DNA from: Coprococcus sp. OM04-5BH
GTDB lineage: Bacteria; Bacillota; Clostridia; Lachnospirales; Lachnospiraceae
Assembly (NCBI RefSeq): GCF_003482105.1
Contig: NZ_QULM01000001.1
Location: 496,001-560,000, forward strand
Direction: 5' to 3'
Length of the DNA: 64,000 bases
Made by a program: the position numbers and the translations under genes. Shown piece after piece: positions 54,797-62,970 of this stretch; position 1 is the stretch's first letter, and each line of letters opens with the position of its first letter. The notes beneath the pieces were generated by a model. The model was not told the DNA's origin and ran no database searches. It saw only the letters and a program-made list of their open reading frames with translations.

Positions 54797-54908
54797 CATC
54801 CATGGTATACTATGCTTGGTTAGAGCAGGCTAACCTTATGGGCATATATGATCTTGATAACATTCCATTAATGGAAGCCATTTGTAGGTCGTATATGCCC
54901 TTTTCTGA

Positions 54909-55097
54909 TTAATATCTTTGACCCTTTCTTCTCCTGAATACAAATGCAAATATCAGACCGGCTATCAATACTGCAACGCAGATTGAAAGGGTGATATATG
55001 TACTTGCAGGTACAGAAGAGTCGGATGTTGAACCGGGATTCATACCCGGCTGGTTGCCCTTTGCCCGGATGGCAACATTTTTGTAAACATTGAAGAA
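54909..55097 (-). pseudogene. C-terminal remnant of a surface protein gene
   Basis: On the minus strand an open frame of 62 codons reads FNVYKNVAIRAKGNQPG, then a Ser/Thr/Pro spacer (PGSTSDSSVPAS), a hydrophobic helix (LSICVAVLIAGLIFAFVF) and a basic tail (RRRKGQRY) to TAA. This is the typical C terminus of a membrane-anchored surface protein, like that at 11.6 kb. A stop codon precedes it, so the rest of the gene is lost. It has no start codon or ribosome binding site of its own. Confidence 0.7.
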
Positions 55098-55249
55098 TTA
55101 TTTAAAGTACTTGAGCCTATTATACAGTTGCCTGTGAAATAGGCAAATATTTTAATAATTATTTGACCGCAGCTTATGGCAGAAGCTTTTGGATCTGTTC
55201 TGATCGTACCACGGTCCCGATGTTTTATAAAAATTTAATTTAATGCAAG

Positions 55250-55278
55250 TTTACATTATGACATTATCGTATTAAACT
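55250..55278 (+). promoter_or_regulatory. Predicted promoter of the TauE/SafE gene
   Basis: TTTACA (55250-55255), 17 bases, TAAACT (55273-55278), about 50 bp before the start codon. Between 55098 and 55250 I see nothing that can be assigned. Confidence 0.5.
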
Positions 55279-55329
55279 CGTAGGTGAGCCGGGCAAGGCT
55301 ACATGAGGTAATAACAGGAGAGAAACAAC

Positions 55330-56106
55330 ATGACAATACTTTGGACTATATTAATAACATTTTTTGCAGGTATGGGAGCAGGTCTTGGAACCGGTTTTGC
55401 CGGCATGAGTGCGGCGGCAGTCATCAGTCCCATACTTATAACATTTCTTGGAATAGACCCGTATATAGCAGTTGGAATAGCACTTTCATCGGATGTGCTT
55501 GCCAGTGCCGTATCGGCTTATACATATGGTAAGAATAAGAACCTTGATGTGAAGAACGGGCTTATCATGATGGTGAGTGTACTTGTATTTACTGTGGTGG
55601 GAAGCTATGTGTCAAGTCTTATACCATCAACCACAATGGGGAACTTTTCGGTATTTATGACATTGCTGCTTGGAATAAAATTCATCATTAAACCTGTAAT
55701 GACCACAAAGGAAGCTATGAATGAAGTCCCGGCAGGAAAGAGGGTGGTACAGTCGATCATCTGTGGTATCCTGATCGGATTTATCTGCGGTTTTGTGGGT
55801 GCCGGCGGCGGAATGATGATGCTTCTTATTCTTACATCAGTTCTTGGTTATGAATTAAAGACCGCAGTAGGAACCAGTGTATTTATAATGACATTCACAG
55901 CATTTACCGGAGCTGTGTCTCATTTTGCCATAGGTGGTCTTCCGGACGTAACCACCTGGGTGCTCTGCATTGTGTTTACACTTATCTGGGCAAGGATCGC
56001 AGCAGTATTTGCAAATAAAGCAACGCCAAAGGTTTTAAACCAGGTAACAGGAATAATACTCGTCTTATTGGGTGCAGTGGTAATGCTGTTCTCATGGCTT
56101 TCTTAA
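55330..56106 (+). CDS. TauE/SafE-family sulfite/anion exporter
   Basis: A 258-residue integral membrane protein with seven or eight hydrophobic helices. The family's two homologous halves are recognisable: GMGAGLGTGFAGMSAAAVISP in the first (quoted as adjoining pieces GMGAGLGTGFAG and MSAAAVISP) and GFVGAGGGMMMLLILTSVLG in the second, each the conserved glycine-rich loop of TauE. These proteins move sulfite, sulfonates or small organic anions; substrate unknown. ATG 55330 follows AGGAGAG. It lies just upstream of the condensin cassette but has its own promoter and is separated from it by another. Confidence 0.9.
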   Translation: MTILWTILITFFAGMGAGLGTGFAGMSAAAVISPILITFLGIDPYIAVGIALSSDVLASAVSAYTYGKNKNLDVKNGLIMMVSVLVFTVVGSYVSSLIPSTTMGNFSVFMTLLLGIKFIIKPVMTTKEAMNEVPAGKRVVQSIICGILIGFICGFVGAGGGMMMLLILTSVLGYELKTAVGTSVFIMTFTAFTGAVSHFAIGGLPDVTTWVLCIVFTLIWARIAAVFANKATPKVLNQVTGIILVLLGAVVMLFSWLS

Positions 56107-56130
56107 TTTGATAATTCCCCACATAATTAT

Positions 56131-56159
56131 TTGCCATAACTCCTTATAGAGTGTATACT
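56131..56159 (+). promoter_or_regulatory. Predicted promoter of the condensin (Wadjet-like) operon
   Basis: TTGCCA (56131-56136), 17 bases, TATACT (56154-56159), 75 bp before the first gene. A small bulged hairpin (GGAACTCT/AGAGCTTCC) lies in the leader. Confidence 0.55.
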
Positions 56160-56234
56160 GATACTGGATTTTAGGGCTTCCAGGAACTCTTGTTATGAGA
56201 GCTTCCGGGGGCAGGTAAGGAGCACAAAAGAAGC

Positions 56235-57830
56235 ATGGCGCAGAAATACGTGATGATAAATGACATAATAAAGGAACACAATGCCAGGATGTACAATCTG
56301 AGAAAGTATTATCCTTTTTTTGTGCTGTCTGAAACTACATTTGCCCAGTATAAAGAGGGACGATATGCAGGACTCGACATGGGATATATAACCATGGGAG
56401 TGCTGCGTTTTCTCATTCAGGAAAACAGTATGAATGAGAGGGAAGTTACCTATGATGAGTACGAAGAATTTATGGGGCAGCTCTTAGACAGGGATTTTGA
56501 CGTGGAGATAAAGACCGAGGACAGAAAAGAGCTGATCGCATATATATTTGACAAGATAAGGAACGACGGAAAAGCATTTGAATTTAACTTCTATGACCCT
56601 TCTATCAAGAAGAGCAAGGTGGGGCGTGTGAAACTGGTGGACGGACATATAAGGGACGGACAGGTACGATACTTCATCACCGCAGAGGGCATAGAATTTT
56701 ATCTGGATACCAAGGAGATAAAGGAAGAAAGCAAGATAAATGTGGAGCAGCTTCTTCTTGAGAAGATGATAACCGGCGAGAATTTCAAAGGTGGTATCGA
56801 GGTTGTCAAGAGGATAAATAACGAGGTGAACCGCCTGGTCCGTGAGAAGGACGAGATAGTGGATATGTTCAGTTATGATGTATTTAAGGCGGCGGAGCGA
56901 TACGAGAAATATATGAAGACCGTAGGCAACTGGTTCATGGAGGAGCAGAAGATGTTCGCCAGAAATAAGGCACTGGTGGATAAGGCTGTGGCAAGAGCAG
57001 GCTACGACAAGGCATACGGCAGTGGAAATAAAACCTTTAAGGAGATCAGTGAACTGGAGCTTCTGCTTAAGAAGACTATCTTAAAGCACGGAAGCCTTAT
57101 TAATTCCACAATGGAGCTGCAGGAGATATCGGACAACATAATCCACAGGGCGAAGCTTAAGAAGCTTAAGGCGTCATTTGACTTCCAGGCAAGACTTATG
57201 GATATCATAAGGGAGGACAGACCGGATAAGATGTTCACCGTGCTGTCACCGTTATTTGCACCGAAGAATGAGAAGTGGTTCTCATTTGCGTCCATAGACA
57301 ATATCCTCACGCTGAAATCCGATGATAACGCAAGGATGGTCAAGGTGAAGCAGGAGGAGACAGACAGCAGCTTCAGGTATGAGGACGAGCTTCTTGATGA
57401 CAGGATCAGCAGAAACTTCGGAAGGCTGTTCTTCGAGCTGGCAGATCAGCTCATCAAATGGGACAGACTAACCCTTAAGGAATTTAACGGAATACTGGAG
57501 ATCAGATTTGGCAAGGAGATCTACGGGAACAAGGATTACTATTCCTTCCTTACCCATCTGGTGCAGAAGAAGCATTACGATATAGATGACATGCTTAAGA
57601 AGCAGGAGACCATGCTTGAGGGCGTGGTGGTGGAGGCTCTTACAGGCAAGACTCCCGGCATGGGAAGCGAGACTGACGGTGCGTATGCTCCGAAGCTGTC
57701 CATGGAGAGATTTAAAGGACTTGTGTTTGATATAGAGTGCGATCCGGCACAGGAGATTGCCATTGGCGAGGATATGTACGTTACGAATATGATATTTGTG
57801 AGAAAAGGTGACAGCAAACATGGAAAGTAA
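56235..57830 (+). CDS. jetA: JetA/MksF-like condensin kleisin subunit (DUF5716 type)
   Basis: A 531-residue cytoplasmic protein with an N-terminal winged-helix region (NARMYNLRKYYPFFVLSE, TMGVLRFLIQENSMNE), a helical middle (residues about 190-330) and a C-terminal winged helix. It matches the DUF5716 protein that NCBI names Wadjet JetA family; MukF and MksF are its distant counterparts. As kleisin it would bridge the two SMC heads encoded by the third gene. ATG 56235 has AAGGAG 12 bases upstream. Its end overlaps the next gene by 11 bp. Start and overall call are firm; family assignment is by eye from gene order, length and motifs. Confidence 0.82.
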   Translation: MAQKYVMINDIIKEHNARMYNLRKYYPFFVLSETTFAQYKEGRYAGLDMGYITMGVLRFLIQENSMNEREVTYDEYEEFMGQLLDRDFDVEIKTEDRKELIAYIFDKIRNDGKAFEFNFYDPSIKKSKVGRVKLVDGHIRDGQVRYFITAEGIEFYLDTKEIKEESKINVEQLLLEKMITGENFKGGIEVVKRINNEVNRLVREKDEIVDMFSYDVFKAAERYEKYMKTVGNWFMEEQKMFARNKALVDKAVARAGYDKAYGSGNKTFKEISELELLLKKTILKHGSLINSTMELQEISDNIIHRAKLKKLKASFDFQARLMDIIREDRPDKMFTVLSPLFAPKNEKWFSFASIDNILTLKSDDNARMVKVKQEETDSSFRYEDELLDDRISRNFGRLFFELADQLIKWDRLTLKEFNGILEIRFGKEIYGNKDYYSFLTHLVQKKHYDIDDMLKKQETMLEGVVVEALTGKTPGMGSETDGAYAPKLSMERFKGLVFDIECDPAQEIAIGEDMYVTNMIFVRKGDSKHGK

Positions 57831-58536
57831 GAATTTGGATAAGGCTCTGCTTATATATTCCAAGCTTATATCGGGCGATGAGGTAAGCAAGAGAGACAGT
57901 GAAAATGGTCAGTTATATGAGGAATATTACAGCAATGCAGAAGTTTACGACATTGTTGGTTCTATATTTAAGAAGCTTAATCTGTGCCTTTACGAGTATA
58001 ACGACAGCCTGTATGTAACCGCAGGCGAGGGTAACAGGGTATTCGGATATACAAATGATGACGTGAAGAGGATACTTGGCTTAAGGCTCAACAAGGAGCT
58101 GTACCTGTGCTACTTTATAATGTATATGATGCTCATATATTTCTACAGGGACTCTGAGAGCTATCAGTTCAGGGATTATATAAAGCCCGAGAAGGTCATA
58201 GAGGAGACAGACAGGTTTCTGTCAGGAATAACAGGAGAACTGGCGGTATTTGCCAGGGAGGACATTGAACAGGAGAGCTTCAAGGCAATAGGACTGCTGT
58301 GGGACAGTCTCCCAATAACCACAAGTGGAGGCGAAGGGGAGAAAGCCAAGGCTTCCAGGGCGTCAAAATCAGGTTATGTGAAACTTACATTCAATTTTAT
58401 GGTGTCTCAGGGATTATTTGTGGAGAATGATGACAGATATTACCCTACAGACAGATTTAAAGCACTGTCAGAAAATTATTTTGAAGATTACAGAGGCAGA
58501 CTGTACCAGCTTCTCGGAGGAAATGAAAATGCCTAG
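57820..58536 (+). CDS. jetB: JetB/MksE-like condensin subunit (DUF6063 type)
   Basis: A 238-residue cytoplasmic protein with helix-rich sequence and tandem winged-helix character (YDIVGSIFKKLNLCLYEY, YVKLTFNFMVSQGLFVE, DRYYPTDRFKALSENYFED). It corresponds to the DUF6063/MukE-MksE-like small subunit that binds the kleisin in MukBEF-type condensins. ATG 57820 is preferred; GTG 57808 is only four codons further upstream. It overlaps jetA by 11 bp and the next gene by 8 bp, so the three are translationally coupled. Confidence 0.8.
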   Translation: MESKNLDKALLIYSKLISGDEVSKRDSENGQLYEEYYSNAEVYDIVGSIFKKLNLCLYEYNDSLYVTAGEGNRVFGYTNDDVKRILGLRLNKELYLCYFIMYMMLIYFYRDSESYQFRDYIKPEKVIEETDRFLSGITGELAVFAREDIEQESFKAIGLLWDSLPITTSGGEGEKAKASRASKSGYVKLTFNFMVSQGLFVENDDRYYPTDRFKALSENYFEDYRGRLYQLLGGNENA

Positions 58537-61500
58537 TATAAACAGGATAAGGGTAAATAACGTAAAATATAACTTTGGTACACAGCAGTATGATGATTTC
58601 ACCATGCGTATGTACGGCAGGAATACTCTCTACGATCTGGCAAATGGCGGCGGCAAGAGTATCCTTATGCTGCTTTTGCTGCAAAATCTCATACCAAACT
58701 GTACCCTTGATGACAAGCAGCCTATAGAGAAGCTGTTCCGTGCAGGCTGTGGCAATACAGTCATACACTCACTTATTGAGTGGAAACTGGATGAGGCAGA
58801 TATAGAAAACGGATACCGCTACATGACCACCGGATTCTGTGCCAGAAAGGCAAAGGACGAGGACGGCAGCAATAAGGACGGAGGCAGTGCCACAGAAAAG
58901 GATACTGCGGCTATTGAATATTTCAACTACTGTATATTCTACAGGGAATACAATAGAAATGATATCGTGAACCTTCCCCTGTCAAAGGACAATGAGAAGA
59001 TCACTTTCAGCGGTCTTAAGAATTACCTTAAGGATCTGGCAAGAAAGGATCTGAGTCTGGATATCCATGTGTTTGAGCGAAAGGGAGAGTACCAGAGATT
59101 TATAAGTCAGTATGGACTCCATGAAAGCCACTGGGAGATCATCAGAGGTATAAATAAAACCGAAGGACATGTCCGTACATATTTCGAGACCAATTACAGG
59201 ACCACCAGAAAGGTGGTGGAGGATCTCTTAATAGAAGAGATAATCGAGAAGGCTTTTCTTACCAAGACAGGCAGGAACGGTGAGGAAGACGACATGGCAC
59301 AGACCCTTCTTGATATAAAGGAGAAGCTTAACCAGCTTGCAAGGAAGAAGAGGGACATTGCAAATTACGATCATCAGATAGAGCTTATAAATGTGCTTCA
59401 GGACAGGGTAAATTCCTGTATGGATCTCTATGATGAGTACGACAGCATAACAAAAAGCCTGGCAGATATATATGTGACAGGAAAAGAATTTACCAGTCAG
59501 GACTCGGATCATGCAGAGGAACTCTTGGCGAAGAAGCAGGACAGCTATGAGAAGAAGGAGGCACAGAAGCTCCGCCTTGATAACCTTAAGGTTACAAAGC
59601 AATACCTTGAGGCGGACCAGTTGAAGCAGTATCTTGAGAGACTTGAGGCAGAGATTTCTGTAAATGAAGAGAAGCTTAAGGAAGCGAGACATTTCATCGC
59701 CCTTAAGGAAAGCATAAATGAGTATGTGGGCTATGTTAAGGACAGAAGCCTCTTAAAGGAGAATGAAAAGCTCCTTGAAAATATCATGAACAGCTCAGAT
59801 GTGGATATCCACAAAATGAAGCAGTACGCATGGAACAAGAAGCAGAACAATGATTTCCGGCTGGCAGAGTTAAACAGCCTTAAGGTGGACAATGAGAGAA
59901 CTCTCGTCATAAAGAAGGAAGAGCAGGCTGAGGCTGAGAAGCTCTTAAGAGAGGGACAGATCGCCAAGGCGGTTGCCGACAGCAATATCATTGATGTAAA
60001 GCAGCGTATAGAAGGACTTAACGATAAGATAAATGAATTGACTGCCTCTGTGGATGTGGTGGTTGTAGGTGATGCTTCTGCCATGTATGAGGCAAGCGAG
60101 AAGAAGCGTAAGAATACAGAAGAGAAGCTCACTGCATTACAGATAGACAGCAATTCCTTACGGGAAGAGATGTACGAGGACAAGTACAACCTTTCCGTTA
60201 AGAACGGCGAGCTTCCTGCACTTGAGAAGAAATATGAATCTGCAAATGAAAAGGCTGCCCTTTACGGACAGGTTCAGCAGAAGTTCAAGAATATCATAGG
60301 TATCTACGGAGCTTCTGAGCCGTCTCTTATAGAGGACATCATATCCGCAAGGATAAAGGGTGCCTATGAAGAGATAGTTAAGAAGAGGACTGAGGTGGAG
60401 GAGCTTAAGAGACAAGAGAAGCTTCTTGGGACAGGACAGATATTCGGCCCTATGAAGGGTGCCGAGGCGGTCATCAACTACATTGAGACAAGACATGGCA
60501 CCATGGCAGTATTCGGGGCAAATTATCTGGCTGCCCTTGATCCTGACAGACGAAAAAGCCTTCTTAATACCAATCCGGCATTGCCATACGGAGTGATCGT
60601 GAAGGATTTTGCCGCCATTAAGGATGATATCAACCTTCCTGATATAGATACAGGAAGCCAGTATGTCATGATCTACGATATGAATAGTCTGGCAGAGCCT
60701 GCACTTTACCTGGGAAATAATGCAGTAGCAGTAACCCGCAGTGCAGAATATTTCGCCGACGAGGAAGTATTGAACAAGCTTAAGAAGGATGCGCATGAAG
60801 CACTTGCCTCAGCAGAGGATGAGCTTTCTATTATAAATGACAGCTTAAGCACATATGACGAGGATCTTACATTTGTAAGAAGTATCGTAAATAATGATCT
60901 GGTGACTGCAGATGAGGAGTTAAAGGCAGCAGAGAAAGAGCTTGCAGACGCAAAGGACGAGATAAAGGGACTTTATGACGCCATAACAGAGCTTACCATC
61001 CGCATAGACCGTAGCAATAAGGAAATGGATAGTCTGACTTCGGAGCTTGCGGAGCTTACAACATCAACAGATATCTTAAAACAGATATTTGACCTTTCAG
61101 AGGAGCTCAAGAAGGAAATTGTAAGACTTAACGAGCTTAATGTGTATGAGAGTACACTGTCCGTAAAGATTGAGGAGTTAAAGGGAAATGAGCTTAAGGC
61201 TGCCATGACTGTAGGTGATCTCCAGGCAAGGGCTGAGAAGTACACTAAGGATATCGGTGAGATAAATGAGAAATGGGAGCAGTACTACGCTGCCTACTAT
61301 GACGATATGCCGGGGGTAAGCTACGACAGGATAATCTTAAGCGATGAAGAGATAGACGCCGAATTTATGGCTATGTATAAGGCACACTCCTACAGCAAGC
61401 CTGATATAGAGGATAAGAAGAAGCTGATAAATGCCCTTAAGAGCTCCATGGAGAGGACCATGAGGACCATAGAAAAGAGGGGTATAACAGAGGAGGAGAT

Positions 61501-62950
61501 CCTTTCCTCAGGCGACATAGTTGTAACTGATGAAGAGACCCTTGAAACCATAAATAAAGAGATAGCCAGACTTACTCATATATCTTCGGAGCTTACTAGA
61601 AAGCATAACGAGACCTCAAAGGAGATCAATAAGCTTGAGGGAAGTACCAATTATGCCCTTGAGAATATCATCAGAGAGTATGGTGCCGGCAGCTATGTGA
61701 AGGAGGACATAACCCTCACGGAGGCAAAGACTGCCATTGAAAATGGTGATCAGACTCTTGGGGAGCTTGAACGTCAGTACAAAGAATGTGTCAGGGAATA
61801 CGAAAGCTATGTTAAGGAACAGGGCTATATGACAGACCTCTTCAAGGATGTTAAGCGTATTGTTGATACAAATGATATTGATGTGGCAGCAGGTAAGATA
61901 CTCTATGACGACAAGGAGAAGCTCAGGGATGCATTTGAGGGCAGCCTGTTTAAATTCGACAGGAGCCGGAAGAACCTTGACCGTGCAAAGAATGATCTGA
62001 TGAGGTATAAGGGGCAGACGGCGGAAGCCTTAAGTGCCATGGGTGTATTTGAAATGGCTGCAACTATAAGAAATGATGTGAACATACCTGACAACTATTA
62101 TGATGCCAGGGCACTTCTTGACAATCTTTCCCAGATAATAGAGTTTATAAGGCTTGAAAAGGGAAGAGTGGCAAAGGGTATAGAGGACATGGAGACCATA
62201 AAGGAGAACTTTGAAAATCAGTGTATCCAGCGTTGCATGGATGTTAAGACTGAGCTTGAGAAGCTTCCTAAGCTTTCAAAGATCAACATGGGAAATGAGG
62301 TCATTAAGATGGTTGATCTGTCCATACCTTACGTTAAGGATGAATTTGTGAAGCAGAGGATGTCAGAGTACATAGATAATCTTGTTAAGAGTGCGGATAC
62401 CTATGAGGATGAGCGTAAGCGAGTTAAGTTCATCAAAGAAAGTCTTGGTCTTAAGAGATTGTTCGGAGTGATGGTCACAGATATGAACGCCATTAAGCTT
62501 AAGCTCTACAAGAGAGAGCGAATAAAAGAGCAGAGCCGGTATCTGAGATATGAGGAGGCTGTAGGAAGTACAGGTCAGTCCCAGGGTATCTACATCCAGT
62601 TCCTTGTGGCAATAATAAACTATATTGCCGGAATGTATTCATTCCGGGCAGAGGATACAGTGACCACCAAGACAATATTCATAGATAACCCATTTGGTGC
62701 GGCAAAGGATATCTATATCTGGGAGCCTATATTTGCAATGTTATCTGCAAATCACGTCCAGCTTATAGTTCCTGCCAGGGGTGCAACTCCAGCCATAACA
62801 GGAAGATTTGACGTTAATTACGTTCTTGGACAGCAGATGGTGGGCGGTAAGCAGCAGACTGTGGTTATTGATTACAACAGCAAGACTGATGGCGAAGAGC
62901 TGGAGTACCATGAGCTCAGCTACGAGCAGGCAACCTTTGATTTTATTTAA
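58529..62950 (+). CDS. jetC: JetC/MksB-like SMC ATPase
   Basis: A 1,473-residue SMC-type protein, close in length to MukB. ATG 58529 after GGAGG is chosen; 37 codons of open frame upstream overlap jetB. Walker A is ANGGGKSI at residues 38-45. Two long coiled-coil arms (about 290-600 and 790-1,320) flank a hinge-like globular segment at about 620-760 (GPMKGAEAVINYIETRHGTM). The C-terminal head has the signature-like STGQSQGIYIQF and a Walker B-type strand TIFIDNPFGAAKD, then LIVPA. It would form DNA-entrapping dimers with the kleisin. The cassette resembles Wadjet/MksBEF, but the nuclease subunit JetD/MksG is not the next gene. Confidence 0.88.
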   Translation: MPSINRIRVNNVKYNFGTQQYDDFTMRMYGRNTLYDLANGGGKSILMLLLLQNLIPNCTLDDKQPIEKLFRAGCGNTVIHSLIEWKLDEADIENGYRYMTTGFCARKAKDEDGSNKDGGSATEKDTAAIEYFNYCIFYREYNRNDIVNLPLSKDNEKITFSGLKNYLKDLARKDLSLDIHVFERKGEYQRFISQYGLHESHWEIIRGINKTEGHVRTYFETNYRTTRKVVEDLLIEEIIEKAFLTKTGRNGEEDDMAQTLLDIKEKLNQLARKKRDIANYDHQIELINVLQDRVNSCMDLYDEYDSITKSLADIYVTGKEFTSQDSDHAEELLAKKQDSYEKKEAQKLRLDNLKVTKQYLEADQLKQYLERLEAEISVNEEKLKEARHFIALKESINEYVGYVKDRSLLKENEKLLENIMNSSDVDIHKMKQYAWNKKQNNDFRLAELNSLKVDNERTLVIKKEEQAEAEKLLREGQIAKAVADSNIIDVKQRIEGLNDKINELTASVDVVVVGDASAMYEASEKKRKNTEEKLTALQIDSNSLREEMYEDKYNLSVKNGELPALEKKYESANEKAALYGQVQQKFKNIIGIYGASEPSLIEDIISARIKGAYEEIVKKRTEVEELKRQEKLLGTGQIFGPMKGAEAVINYIETRHGTMAVFGANYLAALDPDRRKSLLNTNPALPYGVIVKDFAAIKDDINLPDIDTGSQYVMIYDMNSLAEPALYLGNNAVAVTRSAEYFADEEVLNKLKKDAHEALASAEDELSIINDSLSTYDEDLTFVRSIVNNDLVTADEELKAAEKELADAKDEIKGLYDAITELTIRIDRSNKEMDSLTSELAELTTSTDILKQIFDLSEELKKEIVRLNELNVYESTLSVKIEELKGNELKAAMTVGDLQARAEKYTKDIGEINEKWEQYYAAYYDDMPGVSYDRIILSDEEIDAEFMAMYKAHSYSKPDIEDKKKLINALKSSMERTMRTIEKRGITEEEILSSGDIVVTDEETLETINKEIARLTHISSELTRKHNETSKEINKLEGSTNYALENIIREYGAGSYVKEDITLTEAKTAIENGDQTLGELERQYKECVREYESYVKEQGYMTDLFKDVKRIVDTNDIDVAAGKILYDDKEKLRDAFEGSLFKFDRSRKNLDRAKNDLMRYKGQTAEALSAMGVFEMAATIRNDVNIPDNYYDARALLDNLSQIIEFIRLEKGRVAKGIEDMETIKENFENQCIQRCMDVKTELEKLPKLSKINMGNEVIKMVDLSIPYVKDEFVKQRMSEYIDNLVKSADTYEDERKRVKFIKESLGLKRLFGVMVTDMNAIKLKLYKRERIKEQSRYLRYEEAVGSTGQSQGIYIQFLVAIINYIAGMYSFRAEDTVTTKTIFIDNPFGAAKDIYIWEPIFAMLSANHVQLIVPARGATPAITGRFDVNYVLGQQMVGGKQQTVVIDYNSKTDGEELEYHELSYEQATFDFI

Positions 62951-62970
62951 AAAAAGTGAAAGGAAATAAT

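Noticed and set aside
54673..54912. 79-codon plus-strand ORF
   Set aside because: It runs through three hairpins and overlaps both gene fragments; composition is that of AT-rich non-coding DNA.
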